In this document: piece by piece, positions 27,033 to 35,335 of the stretch
How positions within the stretch are numbered: the first letter of the stretch is position 1
How the letters are laid out: each line of letters starts with the position of its first letter
NCBI GenBank assembly: GCA_043808325.1
Contig: JAZDEY010000033.1
Coordinates: 42,334 to 106,333, forward strand
From: JAZDEY01 sp043808325 [NCBI: Candidatus Eiseniibacteriota bacterium]
GTDB lineage: Bacteria; Arandabacterota; Arandabacteria; Arandabacterales
Direction of reading: 5' to 3'
Length of the DNA: 64,000 nt
Position numbers and translations under genes: made by a program
Notes under the pieces: generated by a model
Told to the model about the DNA's origin: nothing
The model's database searches: none
What the model saw: only the letters and a program-made list of their open reading frames with translations

Positions 27033-28079
27033 CTAATGCTTAACTATAATATGGCCGTCCCCTTTTGCAAGCACTTTTCCTACGGGCCTGGCCGCACTTA
27101 TGTGTGCCCTGCGAAGCATCGACATCAGTTTGTCGCTCGTACGTGCGGGCACACTGATCAAGAGCCCGCCCGATGTCTGTGGATCGCACAGGACATTGAT
27201 CTCGCTTTCCGCAACACCTTTCAAGGTGACCTTGGGCCTGACAAACTCCTTGTTGGTCCAGAGCCCTCCCGGTATTGCCTCCGCTTTAAGCATATCGTAG
27301 GCCTCGGGCATGATCGGCAGCTTGCCGAGCTCGATCTCGAGGGTCACCTTGCTTGCCTCGGCGACCTCGAGGGCATGTCCCAACAGGCCAAAACCCGTTA
27401 TGTCGGTGCAGGAGTTCGCCCCGGCCCGCATCATGGCTTTGGAGGCCTCGGAATTGAGCTCCTCCATCACGCGCGTCACCTTGCGGATCGCAGAAGGTTT
27501 AAGAAGGCCGAACTTCAGACCCGTAGTCATCAGCCCGATGCCGAGCGGCTTGGTAAGGATAAGCACGTCGCCGACTCTCGCCCCCGAGTTACGCACGGCC
27601 CTCTCCGGTCTTACAATTCCTGTAACGCACAATCCGAATTTTAGTTCCGCGTCCTTGATCGAGTGACCGCCTCCAAGGAAGGCTCCGGCCTCTCTGACCT
27701 TCTCTTCCCCACCCTTGAGGATCTGCCGCACGACGGCAACGGGCACCGTCTCCTCGGAGAAACACAGGATATTGAGTGCCAGAATGGGCTCCCCGCCCAT
27801 GGCGTAGACGTCGCTCATCGCATTGGCGGCCGATATCCTGCCAAAAGCGATCGGGCTGTCCACCACCGGGGTGAAGAAGTCCACGGTGGACACAAGCGCG
27901 AGCTCGTGATCCAGCCGGTAAACCGCTGCGTCATCGAGCGTATTGCTGCCCACAAGCAGATCTGGACTGCGTTCCAGCTTGAGTCCCTTGAGAATCTCGT
28001 GCAGGTCACCCGGACCTATCTTGGACGCTCAGCCGGCGCACTTAGCCATCTGAGTGAGCCGTAGCTTGCTCTTGGCCAT
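27033..28079 (-). CDS. selD: Selenide, water dikinase with selenocysteine at position 17
   Basis: SelD makes selenophosphate from selenide and ATP. Read from the ATG at 28079, the frame begins MAKSKLRLTQMAKCAG, then an in-frame TGA (28031-28029), then ASKIGPGDLHEIL. In SelD proteins this position, directly after CAG, is the catalytic Cys or Sec. The rest is a full SelD: VGSNTLDDAAVYRLD, STVDFFTPVVDS and GGGHSIKDAELKFGLCVTG are all visible. The product is 348 residues including Sec. Conventional gene calling would start after the TGA and lose the first 40-odd residues. The tRNA-Sec gene follows directly. selA and selB are not in the window. Confidence 0.93.
28002..28031 (-). promoter_or_regulatory. 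Candidate bacterial SECIS element in selD
   Basis: Beginning 11 nt after the UGA, TAGGTC (28018-28013) pairs with GACCTG (28007-28002; the outermost T pairs with G) around the loop CGGGT. The loop starts about 17 nt after UGA and has G at its second position. This fits the bacterial SECIS pattern of a small apical loop with an early G, 16-37 nt downstream. Confidence 0.7.
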
Positions 28080-28131
28080 AGCTTTCTACGCACTGCCTTC
28101 CTACCGCCGGTCGCGGACGCGTCCGGTCCTC

Positions 28132-28524
28132 TCAGCTTTCAAGGGCCGCCACCGCCTCGATCTCGACCAGCCCTCCCTTGGGAAGATCCAAGGCTCCGAC
28201 GCAAGATCTCGCAGGATACGGAGCCGACATCATCTTGGAGTAGATTTCATTCATCGCGGCGAAATCCTCAAGCCGCTTGAGGAAGACCGTGATCTTGACG
28301 ATAGACTCCTTGTTCCCACCCGCGGCGCCGACGATCGCGATCACGTTCTTCAAGGCGCGTTCGGTCTGAACCTCGACCGTATCACCCGCAAAGGAACCGG
28401 TGGCGGGATCGATGCCCAGCTGGCCGGACACAAAGACGTAAGTGTATCCCGCGGCCTTTATGGCCTGACTGTATGGTCCAAGGGCGTGCGGCGCGTCAGC
28501 CGACTCCACCTTCCGCTTTTCCAC
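28132..28524 (-). CDS. ridA: RidA family enamine/imine deaminase
   Basis: A 130-residue RidA (YjgF/UK114) protein that hydrolyses reactive enamine and imine intermediates from PLP enzymes. The pattern LGPYSQAIKAAG is at about residues 15-26, GQLGIDPATG near 34-43, and the substrate-binding Arg in YPARSCVGALDLPKG near 102-116. The GTG start has GGGAGGA upstream. It lies between glmS and selD. Confidence 0.94.
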   Translation of the reverse strand: MEKRKVESADAPHALGPYSQAIKAAGYTYVFVSGQLGIDPATGSFAGDTVEVQTERALKNVIAIVGAAGGNKESIVKITVFLKRLEDFAAMNEIYSKMMSAPYPARSCVGALDLPKGGLVEIEAVAALES

Positions 28525-28576
28525 GGCTATCCTCCCACGTTATGCGCGGGTCTCAAGTTGAAGCGATCAGGGCGAC

Positions 28577-30409
28577 TCACTCTACCGTGACACTCTTAGC
28601 CAAGTTCCTCGGCTGATCCACGTTGCACCCCCTGATCACTGCTATGTGGTAGGCCAAGACCTGGAGCGGGACGGCGGACAGGATCGGTGTCAGCGCCGGC
28701 AGGGTGGCCGGAATATAGATCACGTGATCCACTTTCTTGGCGATCTCGGTATCGCCCTCGCTTGCTATCGCGAGGATTCTCCCACCTCTGGCTTTGACTT
28801 CTTCGACGTTACCCATGATCTTCTCGTAGGCATTGTCCTTGACGGCGATCACCACCACCGGCATCTTATCATCGATCAGGGCTATAGGCCCGTGCTTCAT
28901 CTCCGCGGCCGGATAGCCTTCCGCATGAATGTAGCTGATCTCCTTGAGCTTCAATGCGCCCTCGAGCGCCACCGGGAAATTGTAGCCCCTGCCCAGGTAG
29001 AGGAAATTATTGTGCGTTGAGTATTCGACCCCGATGTCCCTGATCGCATCGTTCTTGCTCAGGATGCCGCTCACCAGTTTGGGCAGCTCCAGGAGCGCCC
29101 TCGCGATTCTCGGACCGGCGTCCATACGGCCAAGCCGTACGCGCGCCAGATACATGGTGAGCAGCATCTGGACCACGACCTGCGACGTAAAGGCCTTGGT
29201 CGATGCCACGCCTATTTCGGGACCGGCATGAAGATAGATGCCTCCGTCGGCCTCGCGGGCGATTGTGCTACCGACCACGTTACAGATGCCCAGGACCTTG
29301 GAACCCCGCTGCTTGGCTTCCCGCATCGCGGCAAGCGTGTCGGCGGTCTCGCCCGACTGGCTGATCACGATCACCAGGGCTTTGGGATCAAGCACCGGGT
29401 CGCGATAGCGGAACTCGCTGGCGTATTCAACTTCCACGGGTATGCGCGCGTATTCCTCGAGCATGTACTCGCCGATAAGACCGGCGTGCCAGGATGTGCC
29501 GCACGCGGTAATCACAATCCGAGATATGTTCTTTATCTCTTCGTCGGTGAGATTAAGGCCGCCAAGATGGGCACGGCCGCTATCAAGCAGGATTCTTCCG
29601 GCGAGGGCGTTGCGGATGCTCTCCGGCTGTTCGAAGATCTCTTTGAGCATGAAGTGGTCGAACCCGCCCTTCTCGGCCATCTCCAGGCTCCAGGTGATCT
29701 TCTCCACTTCCTTCACCACTTCCTGATCATCGTTGGTGGCGGTGGTGAAGCCCTCGGGGGTAATCACCGCCACCTCACCGTCATCCATGTAGACCACGTC
29801 CCGGGTGTAGCACATGATGGCCGCGACATCGGAAGCGATGAAGTTTTCATCGGTGCCTATTCCCAGCACCAGCGGGCTTCCCCTTCTCGCCGCCACGATC
29901 TTCTGAGGCTCATCAGCGCTGATCACGGCAAGCCCATAGGTTCCCTGCACCATGCCCAGCGCCCCTTTTACAGCCTTCTCAAGGGGCTTGCCGCCTTCCT
30001 GGAATCTCTCGATAAGGTGTGCCAGGACTTCGGTATCGGTCTCACTTATGAAGGTGTGGCCCTCCTTCTTAAGTAGATCTCTCAGGAGGCCATAGTTCTC
30101 GATGATGCCATTGTGGACCACGGCCACGCGCGAATGGCAATCGCAATGGGGGTGCGCGTTAATGGTGTTGGGCTCGCCGTGGGTGGCCCAGCGCGTGTGG
30201 CCGATGCCGCTGGTGCCCTTCATATCAACCCGCGCGAGCTGGGCCTCCAGGATGCCTATCTTCCCGGAGACCTTCTGTATCTTGATCTTGCCGTCACAAT
30301 GGATAGCCACGCCCGCGGAATCATAGCCTCGGTACTCGAGTCTCTTGAGCCCATCGATGAGAAGGGGTACGACGTCTCGCTTACCGACGTAGCCGATTAT
30401 CCCGCACAA
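28577..30409 (-). CDS. glmS: Glutamine-fructose-6-phosphate aminotransferase (isomerising)
   Basis: A 610-residue GlmS that makes glucosamine 6-phosphate for peptidoglycan and LPS. The N-terminal glutaminase starts with the catalytic Cys (MCGIIGYVG) and has TRWATHGEP. Two SIS domains follow (CGTSWHAGL and SQSGETADTL), and the C-terminus is LAKSVTVE. It starts 13 nt after glmM, so the first two steps of UDP-GlcNAc synthesis are in one operon. The gap is too short for a glmS ribozyme. Confidence 0.97.
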   Translation of the reverse strand: MCGIIGYVGKRDVVPLLIDGLKRLEYRGYDSAGVAIHCDGKIKIQKVSGKIGILEAQLARVDMKGTSGIGHTRWATHGEPNTINAHPHCDCHSRVAVVHNGIIENYGLLRDLLKKEGHTFISETDTEVLAHLIERFQEGGKPLEKAVKGALGMVQGTYGLAVISADEPQKIVAARRGSPLVLGIGTDENFIASDVAAIMCYTRDVVYMDDGEVAVITPEGFTTATNDDQEVVKEVEKITWSLEMAEKGGFDHFMLKEIFEQPESIRNALAGRILLDSGRAHLGGLNLTDEEIKNISRIVITACGTSWHAGLIGEYMLEEYARIPVEVEYASEFRYRDPVLDPKALVIVISQSGETADTLAAMREAKQRGSKVLGICNVVGSTIAREADGGIYLHAGPEIGVASTKAFTSQVVVQMLLTMYLARVRLGRMDAGPRIARALLELPKLVSGILSKNDAIRDIGVEYSTHNNFLYLGRGYNFPVALEGALKLKEISYIHAEGYPAAEMKHGPIALIDDKMPVVVIAVKDNAYEKIMGNVEEVKARGGRILAIASEGDTEIAKKVDHVIYIPATLPALTPILSAVPLQVLAYHIAVIRGCNVDQPRNLAKSVTVE

Positions 30410-30422
30410 GGTCTGACCCTCC

Positions 30423-31787
30423 TCATTGCTCCATCAAGCGGCGGGCTTCGTTAACGAGGCCAAGCGCGCCGGCGCGATCCTCCGCCTCACCAATCAACCG
30501 GATCACGGGCTCGGTACCGGACCTCCGTACGTGAAGCCAGCTCTTGCCGAGGTCAACACGCACGCCGTCCTCGAGATTAGACCGCGCCCCGGCGAAGTGA
30601 GTTTGTATGGCCGCGGCGATTCGCCCGAAATCCGGCATTTCCTCAAATGCAACCTTCTCTTTAACTATAACATATTTGGGATAGTTCACCATCAATTCCG
30701 AGAAGGTGCCGCCGCTCTCCAGCAGGGCCTCAAGCACAAGGGCCACGCCCACCAGCGCATCCCGCCCATAGTGAACATCGGGAAGAATCACCCCACCATT
30801 GCCCTCCCCGCCGATCGCGCTCCCTACCTTCTTCATACGTGCGACAACATTGATCTCGCCGATCGGGGTCCTCTCCAGGGTCACTCCGTGCCTGCGGGCA
30901 ATGTCCTCGACCACCCTCGAGGTAGACAGATTGGTCACGACCGGGCCCTTTGATTTCTTAAGCACGAGGTCGGCGCATATGGCAAGTGTGTAATCCTCAC
31001 CCACGGGGGCCGCATTCTCGTCGACGAGCGCGAGTCTATCGCCGTCGGGATCAAAGGCAAATCCCACGTCGGCCCTGAAGTCGCGTACCGCCCGGCATAG
31101 CTCGGTGAGATTCTCCGGCAGCGGCTCCGGCGGGCGCCTAAAGATGCCGCTCGCCTCGCAGTCAATCGGGAAGACCTCACAACCGAGTCCTCTAAGCAGG
31201 GCGGGCACCACCACGCTCGCCGCACCATTGACGCCGTCAAGGGCGATCCTGAATCGTCGCCGGGCGATGGCGGCCACATCAAGGAATGCGAGGTCAAGCA
31301 CCTTCTGGATATGGCGCTTACCCGCCTCGGTGTCCTCTTCAAGACCGCCGGCAGTATCGAAGCCCGCATAGGCTATGCCGCCGGAGTCGAACACCCCGGC
31401 CACTCTTTCAATATCGCCTCTTTCGAGAAAGGTACCCGCCTCGGATATCAGCTTCATCGCATTCCACTGGGCGGGATTATGGCTTGCCGTGACCGCGATG
31501 CCTCCGCGCGCCTTATGGTGCTCGACCGCAAGCTGGATCGTGGGAGTGGCTGCGATGCCAAGATCGATCACCCCGGCCCCAGCCGCCCGGAGACCTGAAA
31601 TGATTGCGGCCTTGAGGATCGCTCCCGAAGGCCTGGTGTCTCGGCCTACAACATAGGTCCCGCGCCCCAGCACCGTAGTAACGGCAGAAGCATAGCGGCT
31701 GCACACCTCAGGACTCAGAGGATCAAATACCAGTCCACGTATCCCGGATATACTGACAATCAGCTTGGGTCTGTTTGTGTGTAGCAT
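30423..31787 (-). CDS. glmM: Phosphoglucosamine mutase
   Basis: A 454-residue alpha-D-phosphohexomutase. The phosphoserine loop is TASHNPAQWNAMK (about residues 99-111), the metal-binding loop DPDGDRLAL (about 246-254), the sugar-binding loop GEGNGGVI (about 327-334) and the phosphate-binding loop RRSGTEPVIRL (about 422-432). It converts glucosamine 6-phosphate to the 1-phosphate. The GEGNGG sugar loop favours glucosamine or N-acetylglucosamine substrates over glucose. It heads the glmM-glmS-ridA-selD run. Confidence 0.9.
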   Translation of the reverse strand: MLHTNRPKLIVSISGIRGLVFDPLSPEVCSRYASAVTTVLGRGTYVVGRDTRPSGAILKAAIISGLRAAGAGVIDLGIAATPTIQLAVEHHKARGGIAVTASHNPAQWNAMKLISEAGTFLERGDIERVAGVFDSGGIAYAGFDTAGGLEEDTEAGKRHIQKVLDLAFLDVAAIARRRFRIALDGVNGAASVVVPALLRGLGCEVFPIDCEASGIFRRPPEPLPENLTELCRAVRDFRADVGFAFDPDGDRLALVDENAAPVGEDYTLAICADLVLKKSKGPVVTNLSTSRVVEDIARRHGVTLERTPIGEINVVARMKKVGSAIGGEGNGGVILPDVHYGRDALVGVALVLEALLESGGTFSELMVNYPKYVIVKEKVAFEEMPDFGRIAAAIQTHFAGARSNLEDGVRVDLGKSWLHVRRSGTEPVIRLIGEAEDRAGALGLVNEARRLMEQ

Positions 31788-31799
31788 AGCGTTCTCGCT

Positions 31800-31829
31800 A
31801 GATTACAGCTGGTTCGGCCGGCGTGTCAA
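31800..31829 (-). promoter_or_regulatory. Promoter of glmM
   Basis: TTGACA at 31829-31824 and TAATCT at 31805-31800 on the minus strand, 18 nt apart, just upstream of the glmM ATG. It lies 14 nt from the oppositely directed promoter at 31843-31871. Confidence 0.6.
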
Positions 31830-31842
31830 GCAAGCACACCGA

Positions 31843-31871
31843 TTGACGATGCACGAGCATGCTGTTAGGAT
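31843..31871 (+). promoter_or_regulatory. Promoter of the 31893 membrane protein gene
   Basis: TTGACG (31843-31848) and TAGGAT (31866-31871) with a 17-nt spacer, 21 nt before the GTG start. Confidence 0.6.
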
Positions 31872-31892
31872 GTCCTTCACCGGAGGTTCGGC

Positions 31893-33863
31893 GTGAATCG
31901 CGACCAAGATCGAAACCGGGGCGGCAACCCGGGCCCGTCGCCTGGGGCCGAGGCTCGGAGTGCGCCTGCGCCCGGCGAGCCACATGAGGTTTCCCACGCA
32001 TGGCCGGTGCCGGCATGGCTCTGGTTTGCGCCACCCTTGCTTGCCTTCACCTTCTTTCTGATCTATGTTGTCCAGACAAGAAGCCTTCCCTTCTTTAACT
32101 ATCTTGTTGCGAACCCGCTCGCCTACGATCTTGACGCGCAGCAGCTCTTGAAAGGCGTCCCCGGCGCCCATCCTTTCTTCTTGAGCGCCCTCTATCCGGC
32201 GTTTGTCGCGCTCCTCTACCGCCTGTCGGGTCAGAGCCGATTCTTCGTCGTGATTTGCCAGGGCCTCTTGATGGCGGCCAATGTCTGGCTGCTTGGGCGC
32301 ATCGCCCGGCGGCTTTTTGGAGAGTGGACCGCCCTCGGCGCCTCTCTCATCATCACCTTCTACTGGAGCTTTTACTATTTCGGAGGCGAGCTTGTTCCAG
32401 CCACCATCTTCATGACCCTGATCTTGATCGGCGCGTTGCTCTTCATAGATCGCGGCAGCGCCAAGGTAACACAGCTTTTCGCATCGTCAATGATTGCCGC
32501 CTTCGCTCTGGCGCTGGTCTATGCAACGCCGGGGCTGCGCCATCTTGGAGACCTCCTCCGCGGGAAGGCCCTGGCCGAACCCGCCAGACTGTACTGGTCA
32601 GGCATCGTGTTCTTTGCCGTCCTCTCGGGAGGAACGCTGGCCTTTTTCCTGGGTGGAAGAAGATGGCTTCGGGCGAGGGCGTTGGAAAACCTGGCGGCGA
32701 GCGGGGCCGTGTTGGGAGTGAGTACCCTCCTGTGGAGTGGGGCAGCCATAATGATGGGTTTGCTCACTCTCAAGGTCGCGTTCGAGCAGGGCCGCAAATC
32801 GGCACGAGCAGCGGCCCTAGTCGCGGGATTCCTGATCCCAATATGCGCCAGCCTCGCGCACAACTATGTCATATCGGGGGATCTCATACCGGTCACGACC
32901 AGCTTTGGAGTAAATGTTTTCCTCGGCAACAACCCCGCAAGCGACGGCATGGATCCCTTCGAGCTGGGCCCGCGGAGCAGCGTGAGGATCGAAGCCGACA
33001 AACTCAGGCTGTCCGGCAAGCAGCGTTCGGATTTCTTCCTGCGGCAAGCCCTGGATTTCATCAAGACCCAACCGGGCGCCTGGATAAGGCTGGAAGCCCG
33101 CAAGCTCTTGATCTCCATAGCGAGAACCCAGGTCAACAACAACGCCGATATCGCCGAGCGCCGAGCGGCCTGGAAGCGCCTCTTCGTGCCGAGGCTCGAT
33201 TTCGGCATGGTGTTTCCGCTCGCGTGTGTGGGCATCGCCGGGGTCTTCCTGGCGCGCCGGCAGGCGATCGTATTGGTCCTGGGGTACCTGAGTTTCCTGG
33301 CCGTGGGTCCGATCTTCTTTGTGTGCGAGCGATTCAGGTTGCCGGCGATAGCCTTTCTGATACCGCTTGCCGCCTACGGCATTGAGACGATCGTGCGCGA
33401 TGCGGCGCACAGGAGACCCCGGGGGCTGGTCTTATCGGCGGTCTTGCTCTCGGCGGCCGGGCTTGTCTCAAACGTCGACTTTCTGAGCATCTCCAATCAC
33501 GAGATGCCCGCAATAACTGGGAACAAGGCCTACGTGGAGAGGATGGCGGGAAACGTCGATGCGGCTCGGAGGTTGGCCTTGCACGCGCTGAGCCTCGACC
33601 CCCATAACGCCGGAGCTCATTTCCAGCTGGGTGCGATCGAGGATCGATCGGGCAACAAGATTGAGGCCCTCACCTATTACCTTGACACGCTCGAGAACGA
33701 TCCCTTCTTCTTTGTCGCCTATGATGGCGCAGCAAGGATCCTTGACGCCGTACGCATAGGCAGACCATATCTCGACGCTTATGTTGACAAGGTGTTGAGC
33801 GGTGGGGACGCCGAGACAGCCAAGGCCAACCTGATAGAATTCGTTAAGCGGCGCCTGCCCTAG
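31893..33863 (+). CDS. Polytopic GT39-like glycosyltransferase with TPR tail
   Basis: A 656-residue membrane protein. After a Pro-rich N-terminus there are about 10-11 transmembrane helices (about residues 45-510). The first outer loop has YDLDAQQLL, and its acidic residues resemble the catalytic loop of ArnT/PMT-type (GT39/GT83-like) enzymes, which move sugars from a polyprenyl carrier. The last 120 residues contain two TPR-like helix pairs (ALHALSLDPHNAGAHFQLG). The GTG has GGAGG upstream. Its TAG overlaps the TAG of the convergent gene (CTAG). A role in protein or envelope glycosylation is an inference. Confidence 0.7.
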   Translation: MNRDQDRNRGGNPGPSPGAEARSAPAPGEPHEVSHAWPVPAWLWFAPPLLAFTFFLIYVVQTRSLPFFNYLVANPLAYDLDAQQLLKGVPGAHPFFLSALYPAFVALLYRLSGQSRFFVVICQGLLMAANVWLLGRIARRLFGEWTALGASLIITFYWSFYYFGGELVPATIFMTLILIGALLFIDRGSAKVTQLFASSMIAAFALALVYATPGLRHLGDLLRGKALAEPARLYWSGIVFFAVLSGGTLAFFLGGRRWLRARALENLAASGAVLGVSTLLWSGAAIMMGLLTLKVAFEQGRKSARAAALVAGFLIPICASLAHNYVISGDLIPVTTSFGVNVFLGNNPASDGMDPFELGPRSSVRIEADKLRLSGKQRSDFFLRQALDFIKTQPGAWIRLEARKLLISIARTQVNNNADIAERRAAWKRLFVPRLDFGMVFPLACVGIAGVFLARRQAIVLVLGYLSFLAVGPIFFVCERFRLPAIAFLIPLAAYGIETIVRDAAHRRPRGLVLSAVLLSAAGLVSNVDFLSISNHEMPAITGNKAYVERMAGNVDAARRLALHALSLDPHNAGAHFQLGAIEDRSGNKIEALTYYLDTLENDPFFFVAYDGAARILDAVRIGRPYLDAYVDKVLSGGDAETAKANLIEFVKRRLP

Positions 33864-34309
33864 TCTCCGGTGGAGCAGGGCCCGGAGCAGAGTGAGATTC
33901 CCATCAGGTGCGATTTGACCCGACCGGCCTCGAGTCTCTCAGCGAGGGCTTCACCTATCTCACCGGGCGTCAGGCCTCGCTTGAGGCGATCCATCTCGCT
34001 GAAGAGCAAACAATCATACTTTGAGGCCAGATGGAAGTCCTTCCCGTCCGGTTCCGACCCGTAGGTCAGAACGACCGGAAGACGCGGCGCCAGTGACTTG
34101 ACTCTATCCAGAACGCGGCCGAGCGGCCGAGTCCCGATATCCTTGTTGACGAAGATGCAATCAAACCGGTCCGCCAGATCCGGCCCGGCGGTATCGCAGT
34201 CTGCGCAGCCTGCCACCTCCAGCGAGAGCGGCAGAGCTTGCTCAATCGACTTGACTACGCTCCTCGTCCTCGAGGTCGAAAAACCTATGAAGAGCGCTCG
34301 GATTTGCAC
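33860..34309 (-). CDS. Hypothetical receiver-like protein
   Basis: I do not recognise a family. The 149 residues look like a CheY-type alpha/beta fold: a first strand ALFIGF, a third strand FDCIFVN, PRLPVVLTYG where receivers have the conserved Thr, and YDCLLFSE near the usual Lys. The phosphoacceptor Asp is not in its normal place (FVNKD), so it may be a pseudo-receiver. The C-terminus has two close cysteines (SLCSGPCS). The GTG start has GGGGGGAG upstream. It lies 35 nt after the CphA N-domain gene and is probably cotranscribed with it. Confidence 0.55.
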   Translation of the reverse strand: MQIRALFIGFSTSRTRSVVKSIEQALPLSLEVAGCADCDTAGPDLADRFDCIFVNKDIGTRPLGRVLDRVKSLAPRLPVVLTYGSEPDGKDFHLASKYDCLLFSEMDRLKRGLTPGEIGEALAERLEAGRVKSHLMGISLCSGPCSTGD

Positions 34310-34344
34310 GTTGCTCCCCCCTTTGCTTGCTTGGTCTGCCGACT

Positions 34345-34821
34345 TCAGTTGCCTGTCCTCGATCCTGATTTTCCCGGGACGTGACTCGATTTTCTTATCC
34401 CTTTGACCAGGGCCCGGGGATCGACCACTCTGCCGGCGATCACTGCCTCGATCACCTCAACAGCCCCCAAGGTCGCCCTTCGGGCGGCGTGAGCGTCAGG
34501 AGCCTGGAAGTGGATCACATGATTCTTGCTTTTCTTTCTTGTCCAGCCCGTGAATCGGCGGCGTGAACTTGACGCCATCTTCAGGAGTTCAAGGATCACG
34601 TGCTCCATAACATGGGCCAGATCGGTGCCGGTCTCCAGTTCCTTGACGAACCCCCCAACCTCGCTCGCATAGCATTCATGCTTCTTCAAGGATGGAAAAA
34701 GCCTGAGGAGCTTAATCTTGAACCCGCGGAGCTCGGCAGTGCTGACAGAGGAGTATCTGCCCAGGTCCACCTCGACCTCATAGACCGATATGCCGCTTCG
34801 AATGATCCTTATACCGTTCAC
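34345..34821 (-). CDS. Free-standing cyanophycin synthetase N-terminal-like domain
   Basis: A 158-residue protein that matches the N-domain of CphA along most of its length: VYEVEVDLGRYS for the first strands, LFPSLKKHEC, then VGGFVKELETGTDLAHVMEHVILEL where CphA has GGF-ERV-EGT-GHI-EH-ALEL, then the Gly-Trp-Thr-Arg segment and a C-terminal strand before the AARRA helix. In some CphA enzymes this domain has a metallopeptidase-like site that trims polymer to make primers; the H-x-x-E-H core (HVMEH) is intact here. No ATP-grasp or Mur-ligase domain follows. The start is GTG with AAGGAACGAAAGG upstream. The substrate is unknown. Confidence 0.8.
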   Translation of the reverse strand: MNGIRIIRSGISVYEVEVDLGRYSSVSTAELRGFKIKLLRLFPSLKKHECYASEVGGFVKELETGTDLAHVMEHVILELLKMASSSRRRFTGWTRKKSKNHVIHFQAPDAHAARRATLGAVEVIEAVIAGRVVDPRALVKGIRKSSHVPGKSGSRTGN

Positions 34822-34857
34822 GTTGGACCTTTCGTTCCTTCCCTCACGCTAGTTGAA

Positions 34858-34888
34858 AGGGGAGTCAGTCTCGAAAGCTGACTCCCCT
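34858..34888 (-). terminator. Hairpin terminator after the 81-residue ORF
   Basis: AGGGGAGTCAG (34888-34878, read on minus) pairs perfectly over 11 bp with CTGACTCCCCT (34868-34858) around a 9-nt loop. A short T stretch (TTTC) follows. It separates the small gene at 34934 from the CphA-domain gene. Confidence 0.75.
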
Positions 34889-34933
34889 GATTTGCAACCG
34901 CGGCTCGCGCTTACCAATGAACTCGGATCATTC

Positions 34934-35179
34934 CTACCAAATGGTCGACTTCTTGACCTGCTCTCTCATTACCTTGCAGTAGGTCTTGATGATGGAACGG
35001 ACGTCACGGGCAGTGTACGGCTTGCCGCCGACCTGCCTGAGGGTCCTGTAGACCATCTGGTCTGACCACATCGCGGGATTAGTCCAGCAGGTATACCAAC
35101 CCTGCCAAGCACTTCTCACAACAGGCTTCACATAGTCCGCGTTAGTCCACTGCTTCCTAGTCGGGCGTTTCTTCGTCAT
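34934..35179 (-). CDS. Orphan small basic, Trp-rich protein
   Basis: An 81-residue protein that I do not recognise. It is rich in Lys, Arg, Trp and Tyr, with Trp repeated in RKQWTNADY, SAWQGWYTCWTNPAMW and the final STIW. It has no signal peptide or membrane segment. The second half (YTARDVRSIIKTYCKVMREQVKK) looks helical. A strong GGAGGTG ribosome-binding site precedes the ATG, and a dedicated hairpin terminator lies 46 nt after the stop, so it is probably a real, separately transcribed gene. The upstream promoter is not obvious. Confidence 0.65.
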   Translation of the reverse strand: MTKKRPTRKQWTNADYVKPVVRSAWQGWYTCWTNPAMWSDQMVYRTLRQVGGKPYTARDVRSIIKTYCKVMREQVKKSTIW

Positions 35180-35335
35180 CTTGACACCTCCGTTTACGAG
35201 CCGCGCCCTGTCCGTAGTTCGGCAGCGACTGTGGAGTCCATTAGCTTTTTTGAGGTACCTTGCGGGAAGATTCCGGAGAAGGCGGGGCGGAGGCCATGGC
35301 GGAAGGCGATGGTAAAAGGCTGAAGAGCCCGTGGT

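Noticed and set aside
30410-30422. glmS ribozyme upstream of glmS
   Set aside because: Only 13 nt separate glmM and glmS, too short for the ribozyme.
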